Positions 1 to 6,025 of a stretch of DNA of 11,698 nt are shown one piece after another. Under the pieces are notes generated by a model. It saw nothing but the letters and a program-made list of their open reading frames with translations. It did not search any database and had not been told where the DNA came from. The DNA is taken from contig CAMLLJ010000077.1 of the NCBI GenBank assembly GCA_946480845.1, positions 1 through 11,698 of the forward strand, written 5' to 3'. Source of the stretch: an uncultured Gemmatimonadota bacterium (lineage in GTDB: Bacteria > Gemmatimonadota > Gemmatimonadetes > Gemmatimonadales > GWC2-71-9). A program made the translations under genes and the position numbers. The stretch's first letter is position 1. Each line of letters opens with the position of its first letter.

Positions 1-362
1 GACTGCGCCTCGCCATGCGCGACGCCGCCGAGGGCGGTGCCCATCATGGCGCCGAGGCGGTCGCGGTCCTCGCGCGCCGGGTCGAGCCGGGCATCCTCGA
101 GGGCCAGCCGCGTCGCCGCGACCGCGAACTGCGAGAACCGGTCGAGCCGCCGCACCCGCCGCTCCTCGATGTGGTCCGTCGCATGGAAATCCGGCACCTC
201 CGCCGCGATCCGCGACCGGAACGGCTCCGCATCGAACCGCGTGATCGGCCCCACGGCCGAGCGCCGCTCCCGCAGTCCCTGCCAGAGACCTTCGACGCCG
301 GTCCCGATCGGCGTGATCGCCCCGATGCCCGTCACCACCACCCGCCGGCCATTGCCCTGCAT
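1..362 (-). CDS. Beta-ketoacyl-ACP synthase (FabF/KS-II type), N-terminal part, cut by window edge
   Basis: The minus-strand frame is open from an ATG at 362-360 to the window edge (about 120 residues). It begins MQGNGRRVVVTGIGAITPIG, the classic N-terminus of FabF-type ketosynthases, followed by the G-x-LW-x-GL-x-x-RR-S-x-x-G-P-I-x-R-F segment and the RRLDRFSQFAVAA helix. These enzymes catalyse decarboxylative condensation of malonyl-ACP with an acyl thioester in fatty-acid or type II polyketide synthesis. The Cys-His-His active site lies beyond the window, so a KS-alpha cannot be told from a chain-length-factor partner or an ordinary housekeeping FabF. A purine-rich GAGGGAGGGACC sits directly before the ATG as ribosome binding site. 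It lies 71 bp after the cyclase-like gene, same strand, probably the same transcript; the context favours a secondary-metabolite or specialised-lipid role. Family call is firm, pathway is inference. Confidence 0.88.
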   Translation of the reverse strand, partial: MQGNGRRVVVTGIGAITPIGTGVEGLWQGLRERRSAVGPITRFDAEPFRSRIAAEVPDFHATDHIEERRVRRLDRFSQFAVAATRLALEDARLDPAREDRDRLGAMMGTALGGVAHGEAQ

Positions 363-403
363 GGTCCCTCCCTCGCGCAAGGGATCAGGGACCTGCCTCC
401 CGA

Positions 404-475
404 CCCCAAACCTCCAACCCTGACCCCTCGCCCCTAACCCCTGACCCCAGTCTCCTGACTCTCCACCCACCCCCC
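404..475 (-). repeat. G-rich heptamer repeat with G-quadruplex pattern before the ketosynthase gene
   Basis: On the minus (coding) strand four G4 tracts at 448-445, 441-438, 434-431 and 427-424 are separated by exactly three bases each (TCA, TTA, CGA), a perfect (GGGGNNN)x4 array. Further G-runs flank it at 475-464 and 420-404. The pattern meets the usual definition of a stable intramolecular quadruplex, in DNA and in the transcript. The array straddles the stop codon of the cyclase-like gene (436-434) and ends about 60 nt before the ketosynthase ATG. Whether it acts as transcription pause, RNA stabiliser, or is only a dispersed heptamer repeat cannot be decided here. Confidence 0.75.
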
Positions 476-913
476 GATTCCCGCCAGCGTCCGCGATGCG
501 ATCCCGTGCACGAACACCGGCCCGATCACCCACTCCGAGGCAGGGCGCCGGATCAGCGGCCACGGCGGGCCCGCCCACTCGTGCACGATGGTCACGTCGG
601 TGCCGGCGGGCCCGAGGTCGGCGAAACGCCACTCCACCTCCATCCCCGTCGTGATCCCGCGGATGTGCCGGTAGCGCACCGCCGGCGCCGCGCGGTCGAT
701 GCGCATCTCCGACACCCACCAGGTGGGATACCGGAGCGGCCCGAAGGGCCGCCATGCCGCCATCTCCACCACGGCGCGGTCGCCGTTCCGCTCGAGCATT
801 CGCACCCAGCGGTAGTGCGCGAGCAGGTCCGGCCACCGTTCGACGTCCGCCGCGGCCGCGAAGACACGCGCGACCGGCGCCTGCACCAGCGTGCGATCCA
901 CGGTGCGCATCAT
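434..913 (-). CDS. SRPBCC-fold (polyketide cyclase/START-like) protein
   Basis: A 159-residue single-domain protein. The N-terminal pattern R-T-V-D-R-T-L-V-x-A-P-x-x-R-V-F-x-x-A-A-D-V-E-x-W-P (residues 3-28) is the opening beta-strand and helix of the SRPBCC/START-like superfamily, which includes aromatase/cyclases, CoxG-like and lipid-carrier proteins. An aromatic PFGPLRYPTWWVSEM stretch (about 56-70) and a C-terminal amphipathic helix (FVHGIASRTLAGI) fit the helix-grip fold with a hydrophobic pocket. Starts are possible at 928, 913 and 910. I chose 913 because its ATG forms an ATGA overlap with the methyltransferase stop (912-910) and the conserved fold begins just after it; no clear Shine-Dalgarno precedes any of the three. 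Likely translated by coupling. Its place beside ketosynthase, methyltransferase and flavoenzymes suggests cyclisation or carriage of an oily intermediate (inference). The C-terminal tail runs into the G-rich repeat. Confidence 0.8.
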   Translation of the reverse strand: MMRTVDRTLVQAPVARVFAAAADVERWPDLLAHYRWVRMLERNGDRAVVEMAAWRPFGPLRYPTWWVSEMRIDRAAPAVRYRHIRGITTGMEVEWRFADLGPAGTDVTIVHEWAGPPWPLIRRPASEWVIGPVFVHGIASRTLAGIGGWVESQETGVRG

Positions 914-1620
914 TGGCCGGTGCGCCATGCGGCGACCAGCCGCCAGCCGGGCCGCCTGGCGACCCGGGCCCGGATCCCCGCACGCGCCAGGAGGGCCGCC
1001 AGCTCCGGGGCGGTGAAGCCGCGCCGGATCGACGTGTGGCCGTCGTGTCGCGTCGCGGAGTCGAAGCCCAGGAGCAGTGCCCCGCCCGCGAACGCCGACC
1101 GCGCGACGCGGGAGCGCCTGAGGTCGGACACCACCACGGCGAGCCGGGCCAGCCGGTCCGCCGTGCGCAACAATGCCACGATCGAGTCGGGATCGAAGTG
1201 ATGGGCGACCTGACTGAGCAGGACCAGGTCCACACTCCGCTCGCCGAGCGGCGGCGCGCCGGCATCGGCCACCATGGTCGGCACGCCCGCGTCACGCGCC
1301 AGTGCCGCGGCCACCCGGCTCCGCTCGAGGCCGAGCGGCGTCATGGCGATGCCCCGGCGGCCGGCCCACCGCGCGCAGGCGAGCGGGAGGTCGCCGATGC
1401 CGGTGCCCAGATCGAGGAGCGTGAGCGCGGTCCCGGGACGCACGCCGGCGAGCACCCGGGCCAGGCCCCAGCGCGCGGCCGCGGCGCCGCCGAACCAGCG
1501 GTTGGCTCGCGCGATGTTGCGGAGTGACCGGGCGACGGTGCGAGGGTCCGAGCCGGGGTCGTCGAGAAGCTCGGTGCCGATCGGGCTGACGGTGAGCTGG
1601 CGCTCAGCCGAGGGAGGCAT
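910..1620 (-). CDS. Class I SAM-dependent methyltransferase
   Basis: A 236-residue protein. Motif I, LLDLGTGIG, is at residues 68-76; the acidic end of strand beta-2 follows (PLGLE, E99), then VADAGAPPLGERSVDLVLLSQVAHHF, the usual motif II/III region of small-molecule methyltransferases. An N-terminal cap region (ELLDDPGSDPRTVARSLRNI, from residue 17, then RANRWFGG) precedes the Rossmann core; from memory this cap recurs in methyltransferases sitting next to ketosynthases and FAD oxidoreductases. It would move a methyl group from SAM to an O, N or C atom of a small acceptor in the cytosol. The ATG at 1620 lies 17 bases inside the end of the flavin reductase gene, and the stop overlaps the next gene's start, so it is in the middle of a coupled operon. 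The acceptor is unknown. A GTG at V11 is a less likely start. Confidence 0.85.
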   Translation of the reverse strand: MPPSAERQLTVSPIGTELLDDPGSDPRTVARSLRNIARANRWFGGAAAARWGLARVLAGVRPGTALTLLDLGTGIGDLPLACARWAGRRGIAMTPLGLERSRVAAALARDAGVPTMVADAGAPPLGERSVDLVLLSQVAHHFDPDSIVALLRTADRLARLAVVVSDLRRSRVARSAFAGGALLLGFDSATRHDGHTSIRRGFTAPELAALLARAGIRARVARRPGWRLVAAWRTGQ

Positions 1621-2080
1621 AGCCGCCGCGGTAGTACACCAGCGGCCGGCCGTCGCCGGTGGCGCCGCCGATGACGCGGCCGATCACGATATCGTGGTCG
1701 CCGGTCGGGTGCAGCGCGTGGCGCGCGCATTCGATGTGCGCGATGGCGCCGTCGAGCAGGGCGAGGCCGCGCTCGTTCAGGTGGTAGCCCACGCCGGCGA
1801 AAGGGGCGGCCTCGCCGGCGGCGAACCGGCGCGACAGCTCCTCCTGGTGCTCCGCGAGGATGTTGACCGCGAAGTGCGACGCCGTGCCGATCGGAACGTA
1901 GAGCCCGGCTGCGCGGTCCACGCACACCGAAAGCAGCGGCGGGTCCAGCGACACCGAAGCGAGGCTGTTGGCCGTCATCCCGACCGGCGCCCCATCGGGC
2001 CCGATCGTGGTGAGGACGGTGACCCCGGTCGCGAAGCGGCCCAGCAGCTGGCGGAACACCGCCTGGTCGACGTCCGGCAC
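1604..2080 (-). CDS. Flavin reductase (HpaC/RutF-like, NAD(P)H:FMN)
   Basis: A 158-residue protein of normal length for the flavin reductase-like (split-barrel FMN-binding) family. The signature is clear: FRQLLGRFATGVTVLTT (residues 9-25), then GMTANSLASVSLDPPLLSVC (34-53), and near the end a GDHDIVIGRV...GRPLVYYRGG stretch. Such enzymes reduce free FMN or FAD with NAD(P)H and hand it to a partner monooxygenase. The frame is open far upstream (to 2473), but that part is antisense-like arginine-rich noise overlapping the oxidoreductase. I chose the GTG at 2080-2078, two bases past the oxidoreductase stop (TGA 2085-2083), because family homology starts right after it; it implies translational re-initiation. 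Neighbouring FAD oxidoreductase and methyltransferase suggest it feeds reduced flavin into the same pathway (inference). Confidence 0.87.
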   Translation of the reverse strand: MPDVDQAVFRQLLGRFATGVTVLTTIGPDGAPVGMTANSLASVSLDPPLLSVCVDRAAGLYVPIGTASHFAVNILAEHQEELSRRFAAGEAAPFAGVGYHLNERGLALLDGAIAHIECARHALHPTGDHDIVIGRVIGGATGDGRPLVYYRGGYASLG

Positions 2081-2082
2081 GA

Positions 2083-3306
2083 TCAGAGGACCATGCGCGC
2101 GAGGAAGGCGGGATTGAGCACCGCGCGCGCGGGCACGAAGTCGCCGGTGACGCCGATCATCGTGTCCGCCATCCCGGGCCTCCGGCCCAGCCGCGCGACC
2201 GCGCGGTCGAAGAGCCGGGGGAACCACATGCCGTACCCGATCAGCCGCTCCACCGCCCACTTTCCGGCAAAGGCGCGGCGCCTGGCCCGGCGATAGGGCG
2301 CGAGCCGCGCATCGGTGACTGGTTCGCCGCCCGCGAGCGCATCGGCGGCAGCCATCGCAAGCATTTCCGCGCCGCGGAGCGCGCTGCAGATGCCCTCGCC
2401 GGTGAACGGGTCGAAGAAGTCGGCGGCGTCGCCCACGAGGGCCGCGCCCGGAGCGGTCACGCGCCCCGACCACGCCGCGAATGGCCCGGTCACCAGCACG
2501 CGGCGCACCAGCCGCTCCGGAGGGATGCGTCCCTGCAGTGCGGGGAAGCGGTCGACGGCATCGCAGAAGTACGCCGTCACGCGCCCGCGCGCCGATCGCG
2601 CGTCCGACTGCGGCACGACGAGCGCCACGCTGGTGACGCCCCCGCCGATCGGGTTGACGCCCGCATAGCCCCGTTCGCCGACGAACATCTCTGCGTGACG
2701 GCCCAGCCCATCGATGCCCGTGGCGTGCGCCGTGAAGGCGATGCGCCGCGGACGGCCGCCGCGGCGCCCGCCCAGCCGCCGCGCCACGACGGACCGGAGC
2801 CCGTCCGCGCCGATGGTCAGGCGCGCGTGGATGACGCGCCGGCTGCCCGAGGCGTCCCGCACCACCGCGCCGGAGACCGCCCCGCCCTCGTAGGTGAGAT
2901 CCTCCACGGCGGTCCGCTCGAGCAAGGTGGCGCCGGCCGTCACGGCCCGGCGTGCGAGCGCCGCATCGAGCTGGAGCCGCGAGATCGAGAGGCCCGTGGC
3001 GCGGAACGGCTGGTGGCCCGCCCGTCCGAAGCTGCCCTCGAGCCGTGCGCCTCGCGCGCCGGTGACCGCGAGCCCATCCAGCGGGGCGCCCTGCGGCTCG
3101 AGCTCGGCGAGCACGCCGAGGCGGTCGAGCACCCGGAGCGCCTCGGGGCTCATGAACTCGGAACAGGGCTTGTCGCGGGGAAAGGCGGCGCGGTCGGCCA
3201 CGGTCACGCGGAAGCCGGCCGCGGCGAGCAACGCCGCCGTGGCGCTGCCGGCCGGGCCGGCCCCCGCGATCAGCACGTCAGGCGACGCGCCGGTACTCGA
3301 ATCCAT
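2083..3306 (-). CDS. FAD-dependent oxidoreductase (geranylgeranyl reductase / PHBH-fold family)
   Basis: A 407-residue cytosolic flavoprotein. The dinucleotide-binding GAGPAG is at residues 15-20 with acidic D38 ending beta-2; PRDKPCSEFMSPEAL (43-57) is the PxxKxCGE-like element of geranylgeranyl-reductase relatives; the DG motif IGADGLRS is at 165-172; the GD motif VGDAADFFDPFTGEGI is at 291-306. All FAD-contact motifs of the family are intact. Members either reduce isoprenoid double bonds or hydroxylate/dehydrogenate aromatic and polyketide substrates, so the reaction cannot be fixed. The ATG at 3306 overlaps the end of the lipoprotein gene by 29 bases and has no obvious Shine-Dalgarno, pointing to coupled translation. 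The frame is open further upstream (to about 3624), but that segment is antisense-style overlap with the lipoprotein gene and lies before the Rossmann fold, so I leave it out. Confidence 0.88.
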   Translation of the reverse strand: MDSSTGASPDVLIAGAGPAGSATAALLAAAGFRVTVADRAAFPRDKPCSEFMSPEALRVLDRLGVLAELEPQGAPLDGLAVTGARGARLEGSFGRAGHQPFRATGLSISRLQLDAALARRAVTAGATLLERTAVEDLTYEGGAVSGAVVRDASGSRRVIHARLTIGADGLRSVVARRLGGRRGGRPRRIAFTAHATGIDGLGRHAEMFVGERGYAGVNPIGGGVTSVALVVPQSDARSARGRVTAYFCDAVDRFPALQGRIPPERLVRRVLVTGPFAAWSGRVTAPGAALVGDAADFFDPFTGEGICSALRGAEMLAMAAADALAGGEPVTDARLAPYRRARRRAFAGKWAVERLIGYGMWFPRLFDRAVARLGRRPGMADTMIGVTGDFVPARAVLNPAFLARMVL

Positions 3307-3781
3307 CGAGGAGTATGCGGTCGGGATCGAAGCCCGGGAAGGACAGCGGGAAGGTGCCGGTATCCCCGGTGCTGAAGGTGATGGTGATCTCCAGCGGCCC
3401 GATCTCGTACTGGCAGTCCCGCTCGGTGGTCCGGGGGAATCCCTCGACCGCCGAAAAGGTGGTGATGGTGCGCCGGCAGAAGCCGTCCGGATCGAACCGC
3501 CAGTGGACCGTCGTGGTGACCAGGTCCTGCTCGAATTCCACCACGTCGAACCGCTGCCATTCGCCGACCAGCGTCTCCGAGCTGGTGGAGGCGCCGCCGC
3601 CGATGATGCCGTCCGGTGCGTCACCGATGACGCCGGGCCCGGGATCGGGTGCGGCGGCGCCCGGCGCGTCGCAGCCTGCCGCCAGGAAGGAGATCAGGAC
3701 GACACCAGCCACCAGGCGAGCGCGCCCGCGATGGCGGCCATGCCGGTCGCGGCTGCGTTCACTCCGTCGTTCGTAAGCCAT
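3278..3781 (-). CDS. Putative lipoprotein with lipocalin-like domain
   Basis: A 167-residue predicted lipoprotein of unknown function. A basic N-terminus (RHRGRAR) is followed by a hydrophobic stretch and a lipobox, LISFLAAGC, with acylated C37. After a Gly/Pro-rich linker comes LVGEWQRFDVVEF (71-83) and alternating beta-type strands ending YRRVA, resembling small lipocalin-like lipoproteins. Two further cysteines (C102, C123) could pair once exported. I chose the ATG at 3781 because GGAGGT stands five bases before it; a GTG at 3859 would only add junk. The first 88 bases overlap the end of the DUF92 gene, an unusually long overlap that also encodes that protein's conserved tail. The end overlaps the oxidoreductase start by 29 bases. 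Its periplasmic location is odd in a biosynthetic operon; it might hold or move a lipophilic product (speculation). Confidence 0.7.
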   Translation of the reverse strand: MAYERRSERSRDRHGRHRGRARLVAGVVLISFLAAGCDAPGAAAPDPGPGVIGDAPDGIIGGGASTSSETLVGEWQRFDVVEFEQDLVTTTVHWRFDPDGFCRRTITTFSAVEGFPRTTERDCQYEIGPLEITITFSTGDTGTFPLSFPGFDPDRILLDGFEYRRVA

Positions 3782-4479
3782 GGGACACCTCCGCTCCAGA
3801 CGGTCGTGGCCCCGCAGCGATGCCGGCGCCACTCGCTCGGCGCGCCACAGGCGGGGCATTCGAAGCGGCCCTGCACCGACGCGCCGAGGGCGGAGTCGAT
3901 GACCATCCCCGCCACTCCTATCATAACGCCCGCCGGGACCAGCGCCGCACCGCCGCCGGCCGCACCCGCGGCCAGCGCCGTCACCGCCGCTCCGGCGAGG
4001 GCGCCGGCCGTCCCCGCCACGGTCATGCCGCCGCTGGTGCCGGCCGGCACCGGGCGCCCCGTGAGTATCTGGCGCGGCGGCGTGGGGCTCCGGCTCCCGA
4101 TGCCGGTGGCCCAGGTGTCGGCGGCCGCGGCGGCCAGCGACGCGGTCGCCACCCAGACGGCCAGCGTGCGCTCACCGAGTGCAGCCGCGGCGAGTGCGGC
4201 GACGGCTGCCGCCCCGCCGTTGGCCAGGACCTGGCGGGCGTCCCGGGGGCCGACCTTGGAGTCGAGGACGGCGCTCTCCGGTGCGGGCTCGAGGCGCGAC
4301 ACCAGGGTGGCGCTGACGAAAAAGGCCGCGAGCGCCGCCGCTCCCGGCCAACCTGCCGACCAGAGGATCGCGCCGCCGACCAGCGTGGCGGCGGCCGCCC
4401 CCGGCGCGGTCAGCGCCCGCGCCCGCCACGCCGTCGCCGCGGCGGCCGCCGACACGCCAGCCGCCAGGAGCGGGCTCAC
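3694..4479 (-). CDS. DUF92/TMEM19-family integral membrane protein
   Basis: A 261-residue, alanine- and glycine-rich membrane protein with about six hydrophobic segments. Family landmarks are LDSKVGPRDARQVLANGG, AADTWATGIGSRSPTPPR (119-136), GRPVPAGTSGGMTVAGT, and IDSALGASVQ followed by a zinc-ribbon-like C208-x2-C211-x8-H220-x-C222 and WLTNDGVN near the end. These match DUF92, whose plant member VTE6 is a phytyl-phosphate kinase; bacterial members are mostly uncharacterised. As I recall the family, the motif is usually ADTWA(S/T)E(I/L)G; here the glutamate is G126, so activity may differ. The start is a GTG at 4479 in a GTGA overlap with the anti-sigma stop. A link to polyprenyl or phytyl phosphate metabolism would fit the neighbouring geranylgeranyl-reductase-like gene but is inference. 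Confidence 0.82.
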   Translation of the reverse strand: MSPLLAAGVSAAAAATAWRARALTAPGAAAATLVGGAILWSAGWPGAAALAAFFVSATLVSRLEPAPESAVLDSKVGPRDARQVLANGGAAAVAALAAAALGERTLAVWVATASLAAAAADTWATGIGSRSPTPPRQILTGRPVPAGTSGGMTVAGTAGALAGAAVTALAAGAAGGGAALVPAGVMIGVAGMVIDSALGASVQGRFECPACGAPSEWRRHRCGATTVWSGGVPWLTNDGVNAAATGMAAIAGALAWWLVSS

Positions 4480-4709
4480 GCCCGGCGGAGCGCTTCCGTG
4501 ATCCGCGCGCGCAGTGCGTCGGGGCAGCGCACGTCGGCCGCGCGCGCCTGCAGCATGAGGAGGAAGTTGCGCTCGAACTTCGCGTGGGTGAGGCAGTCCC
4601 CGCAGGCCTCGAGGTGCCGCTCGATCACCTCGGCCAGCCCGGGCTCCGCTTCGCGCTTGAGGAAGTCCTGCAGCAGGGCGAGCGCGCGCTCGCAGTCGAG
4701 CTCGGTCAT
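4476..4709 (-). CDS. Zinc-finger anti-sigma factor (ZAS/RsrA-like)
   Basis: A 77-residue soluble protein with the ZAS signature H32-x3-C36-x2-C39 and an upstream C6. The C6/H32/C36/C39 spacing (26, 4, 3) equals that of the RsrA zinc site of Streptomyces coelicolor (C11/H37/C41/C44 from established knowledge), the thiol-redox sensor that frees SigR on oxidation. One more cysteine, C62, lies near the C-terminus. Helices before and after the finger would wrap the cognate sigma factor. There is no membrane segment, so the signal is sensed in the cytosol. Its ATG (4709-4707) overlaps the sigma-factor stop as ATGA and its stop overlaps the DUF92 start as GTGA, giving tight coupling and near-equal sigma to anti-sigma supply. 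Redox sensing is inferred from spacing only. Confidence 0.88.
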   Translation of the reverse strand: MTELDCERALALLQDFLKREAEPGLAEVIERHLEACGDCLTHAKFERNFLLMLQARAADVRCPDALRARITEALRRA

Positions 4710-5272
4710 GTCGCGTCCCGCGGCCGGATGTATCCCATCGCGACGGCGTGGTCGTACAGCTCGCGCTGGAGCTGGCGACGCCCGCGGAAGAGCCGCGACT
4801 TGACCGTCCCCACGGGGACGCCGAGCGATTCCGCGATCTCGGCGTACCCGAGGCCTTCCATGTCGCTCAGCACGACCACCTCGCGGAACGGCGTCGGCAG
4901 GCGGTCCACCGCCTCGAGGATGCGGGTGTCCACGATCCGGGCGAAGAACTCGCCCTCGGGATCGGCATCGGCGACGTCACGGTAGATGGCATGCGGTTCG
5001 GCGGCCTCGATGTCCATGGCGACCGGCTCGCGCCGGCGGCGGCGGTACTCGTTGATGAACGTGTTCCGCAGGATGGTGAGCAGCCAGGCGCGGGCGTTGG
5101 TGCCCGGCCGGAAGCCCGACCAGCCCCGGAAGGCGCGCAGCATGGTGTCCTGCACCAGGTCCTCGGCGGCGCTCGGATCGCCCGCGAGGCGCAGCGCCAC
5201 GCGGTAGAGCACGTCGAGGTGCGGCAGGGCCTCGCGCTCGAACGACGCGGCGGCGGCGGATGGGTGCGCCAT
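4706..5272 (-). CDS. ECF RNA polymerase sigma factor (RpoE/SigR-like)
   Basis: A 188-residue group-4 sigma factor. Region 2 spans about residues 11-82: FEREALPHLDVLYRVALRL, the EDLVQDTMLRAF core-binding helix, and PGTNARAWLLTILRNTFIN for -10 recognition. Region 4 spans about 121-172: VDRLPTPFREVVVL, then the helix-turn-helix GYAEIAESLGVPVGTVKSRL for -35 contact. No extra domains are present. The GTNxRAWLxxILxNTFIN segment is typical of the SigR-like group paired with ZAS anti-sigma factors, as found directly downstream. The frame also allows a GTG start at 5311 that adds 13 arginine-rich residues; I prefer the ATG at 5272 because homology begins just after it, though neither has a clear ribosome binding site. 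As first gene of the minus-strand operon it probably controls the operon and itself (inference). Confidence 0.9.
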   Translation of the reverse strand: MAHPSAAAASFEREALPHLDVLYRVALRLAGDPSAAEDLVQDTMLRAFRGWSGFRPGTNARAWLLTILRNTFINEYRRRRREPVAMDIEAAEPHAIYRDVADADPEGEFFARIVDTRILEAVDRLPTPFREVVVLSDMEGLGYAEIAESLGVPVGTVKSRLFRGRRQLQRELYDHAVAMGYIRPRDAT

Positions 5273-5285
5273 GCGCGCAATGAAC

Positions 5286-5303
5286 GCGCGCCGGCGCGCC
5301 GGC
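5286..5303. repeat. Overlapping perfect GC palindromes upstream of the sigma-factor start
   Basis: Two perfect 14-nt palindromes overlap here: GCGCGCCGGCGCGC at 5286-5299 and GCCGGCGCGCCGGC at 5290-5303. They sit 14 bases before the preferred sigma-factor ATG, in its probable leader. They could form a DNA operator or an RNA stem, or be chance in such GC-rich DNA. If the sigma gene starts at 5311 they are coding. Confidence 0.4.
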
Positions 5304-5383
5304 ACAAGCACGTCCCGGGAGCCCTACCCCGGCCGCGGGCCGCTCGCTAGATTCGCGCTTCCCTCTCAGGTCCGGAGTCCGCC

Positions 5384-6025
5384 CTGCCGCGTTCCTCCCG
5401 CACCGCCCCGCCGGCCGCCGTCGCGGCGGTCATTCCGCTCAGCCTGCTCGAAGCCATCCGCAACCTCGACACGCCCGTCGAAGACGGCCTCGACGAGCTC
5501 GCGCCGGAGATCGTGACCAAGCGGCTGGGCCTCAGCGCCACCGTCGCCGCGCAGATCGCCCGCTATCGCACGGCGGGCGAGCGCGACGGGACCGTCTCGC
5601 GCGACGAGGCGGCGTCGGTCTTCACGCTGGTCGGGCGCCGCCCCGACGCCGGGCTCGTGTTTGCCGACGCGGGGCGGCGAGCGGCCCGCTACGCGGCGCG
5701 GCGGGTCGGCTCGAGCGCGCTCGCCAAGGTCGCGCCCAGCGCGGTGGGCCGCCGGCTGGCGGCTCGCGCTGCCCGTGGCGCCGCGCGGGAAACGTTCGGC
5801 GCGGAACTGCGGTTCCCGGGCGGGCTCGCCGAGGCGCGGATGCCCGACGCCGTCGCGATCGTCGCGTGGCCGGGCGGCGAGGCGTGCGGCTTCCACGCGG
5901 CGGCCTTCGCCGAGCTGCTCCGGCTGCTGGTGGGCTTCGAGGGACTGATGCAGCACGAGACCTGCCGGGGGCGGGGCGACCCGGAATGCGTCTGGCGCGC
6001 CGCGCCGGCGGGAGCATACGAATGA
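5384..6025 (+). CDS. V4R-like small-molecule-binding protein (non-ATG start)
   Basis: About 213 residues. The C-terminal half has GGEACGFHAAAFAELLRLL then HETCRGRGDPECVWR, with C168, H171, H191, C194 and C202; the C-x3-G-x3-C-x-W/F ending recalls V4R (4-vinyl reductase-like) ligand-binding domains. The middle is Ala/Arg-rich and helical. The first ATG/GTG in frame is GTG 5513, but upstream codons back to about 5432 (IPLSLLEAIRNLDTPVEDG...) look coding, with G/C third positions and conserved-looking helices. A stop (TAG 5348-5350) limits the frame, and the only start-like codon with a Shine-Dalgarno is CTG 5384, six bases after GGAG 5374-5377. It ends in an ATGA overlap with the peptidase gene, so the two are co-translated. 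Ligand and role are unknown; the V4R call rests on the short C-terminal pattern. Confidence 0.6.
   Translation: MPRSSRTAPPAAVAAVIPLSLLEAIRNLDTPVEDGLDELAPEIVTKRLGLSATVAAQIARYRTAGERDGTVSRDEAASVFTLVGRRPDAGLVFADAGRRAARYAARRVGSSALAKVAPSAVGRRLAARAARGAARETFGAELRFPGGLAEARMPDAVAIVAWPGGEACGFHAAAFAELLRLLVGFEGLMQHETCRGRGDPECVWRAAPAGAYE

Noticed and set aside
1274..2296. Open plus-strand frame of 340 codons
   Set aside because: It is antisense to the methyltransferase, flavin reductase and oxidoreductase genes, and is a composition artefact.
2081..2473. N-terminal extension of the flavin reductase frame
   Set aside because: Arg/Gly-rich sequence overlapping the FAD oxidoreductase GD motif in another frame; family homology begins at GTG 2080.
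2894..4501. Open plus-strand frame of 535 codons
   Set aside because: It lies antisense to four well-supported genes and its product is Ala/Pro/Arg/Ser low complexity with no domain.
5348..5353. TAGATT as a -10 box for the V4R-like gene
   Set aside because: There is no -35 at a usual distance and only four of six bases match, which is too weak to annotate.
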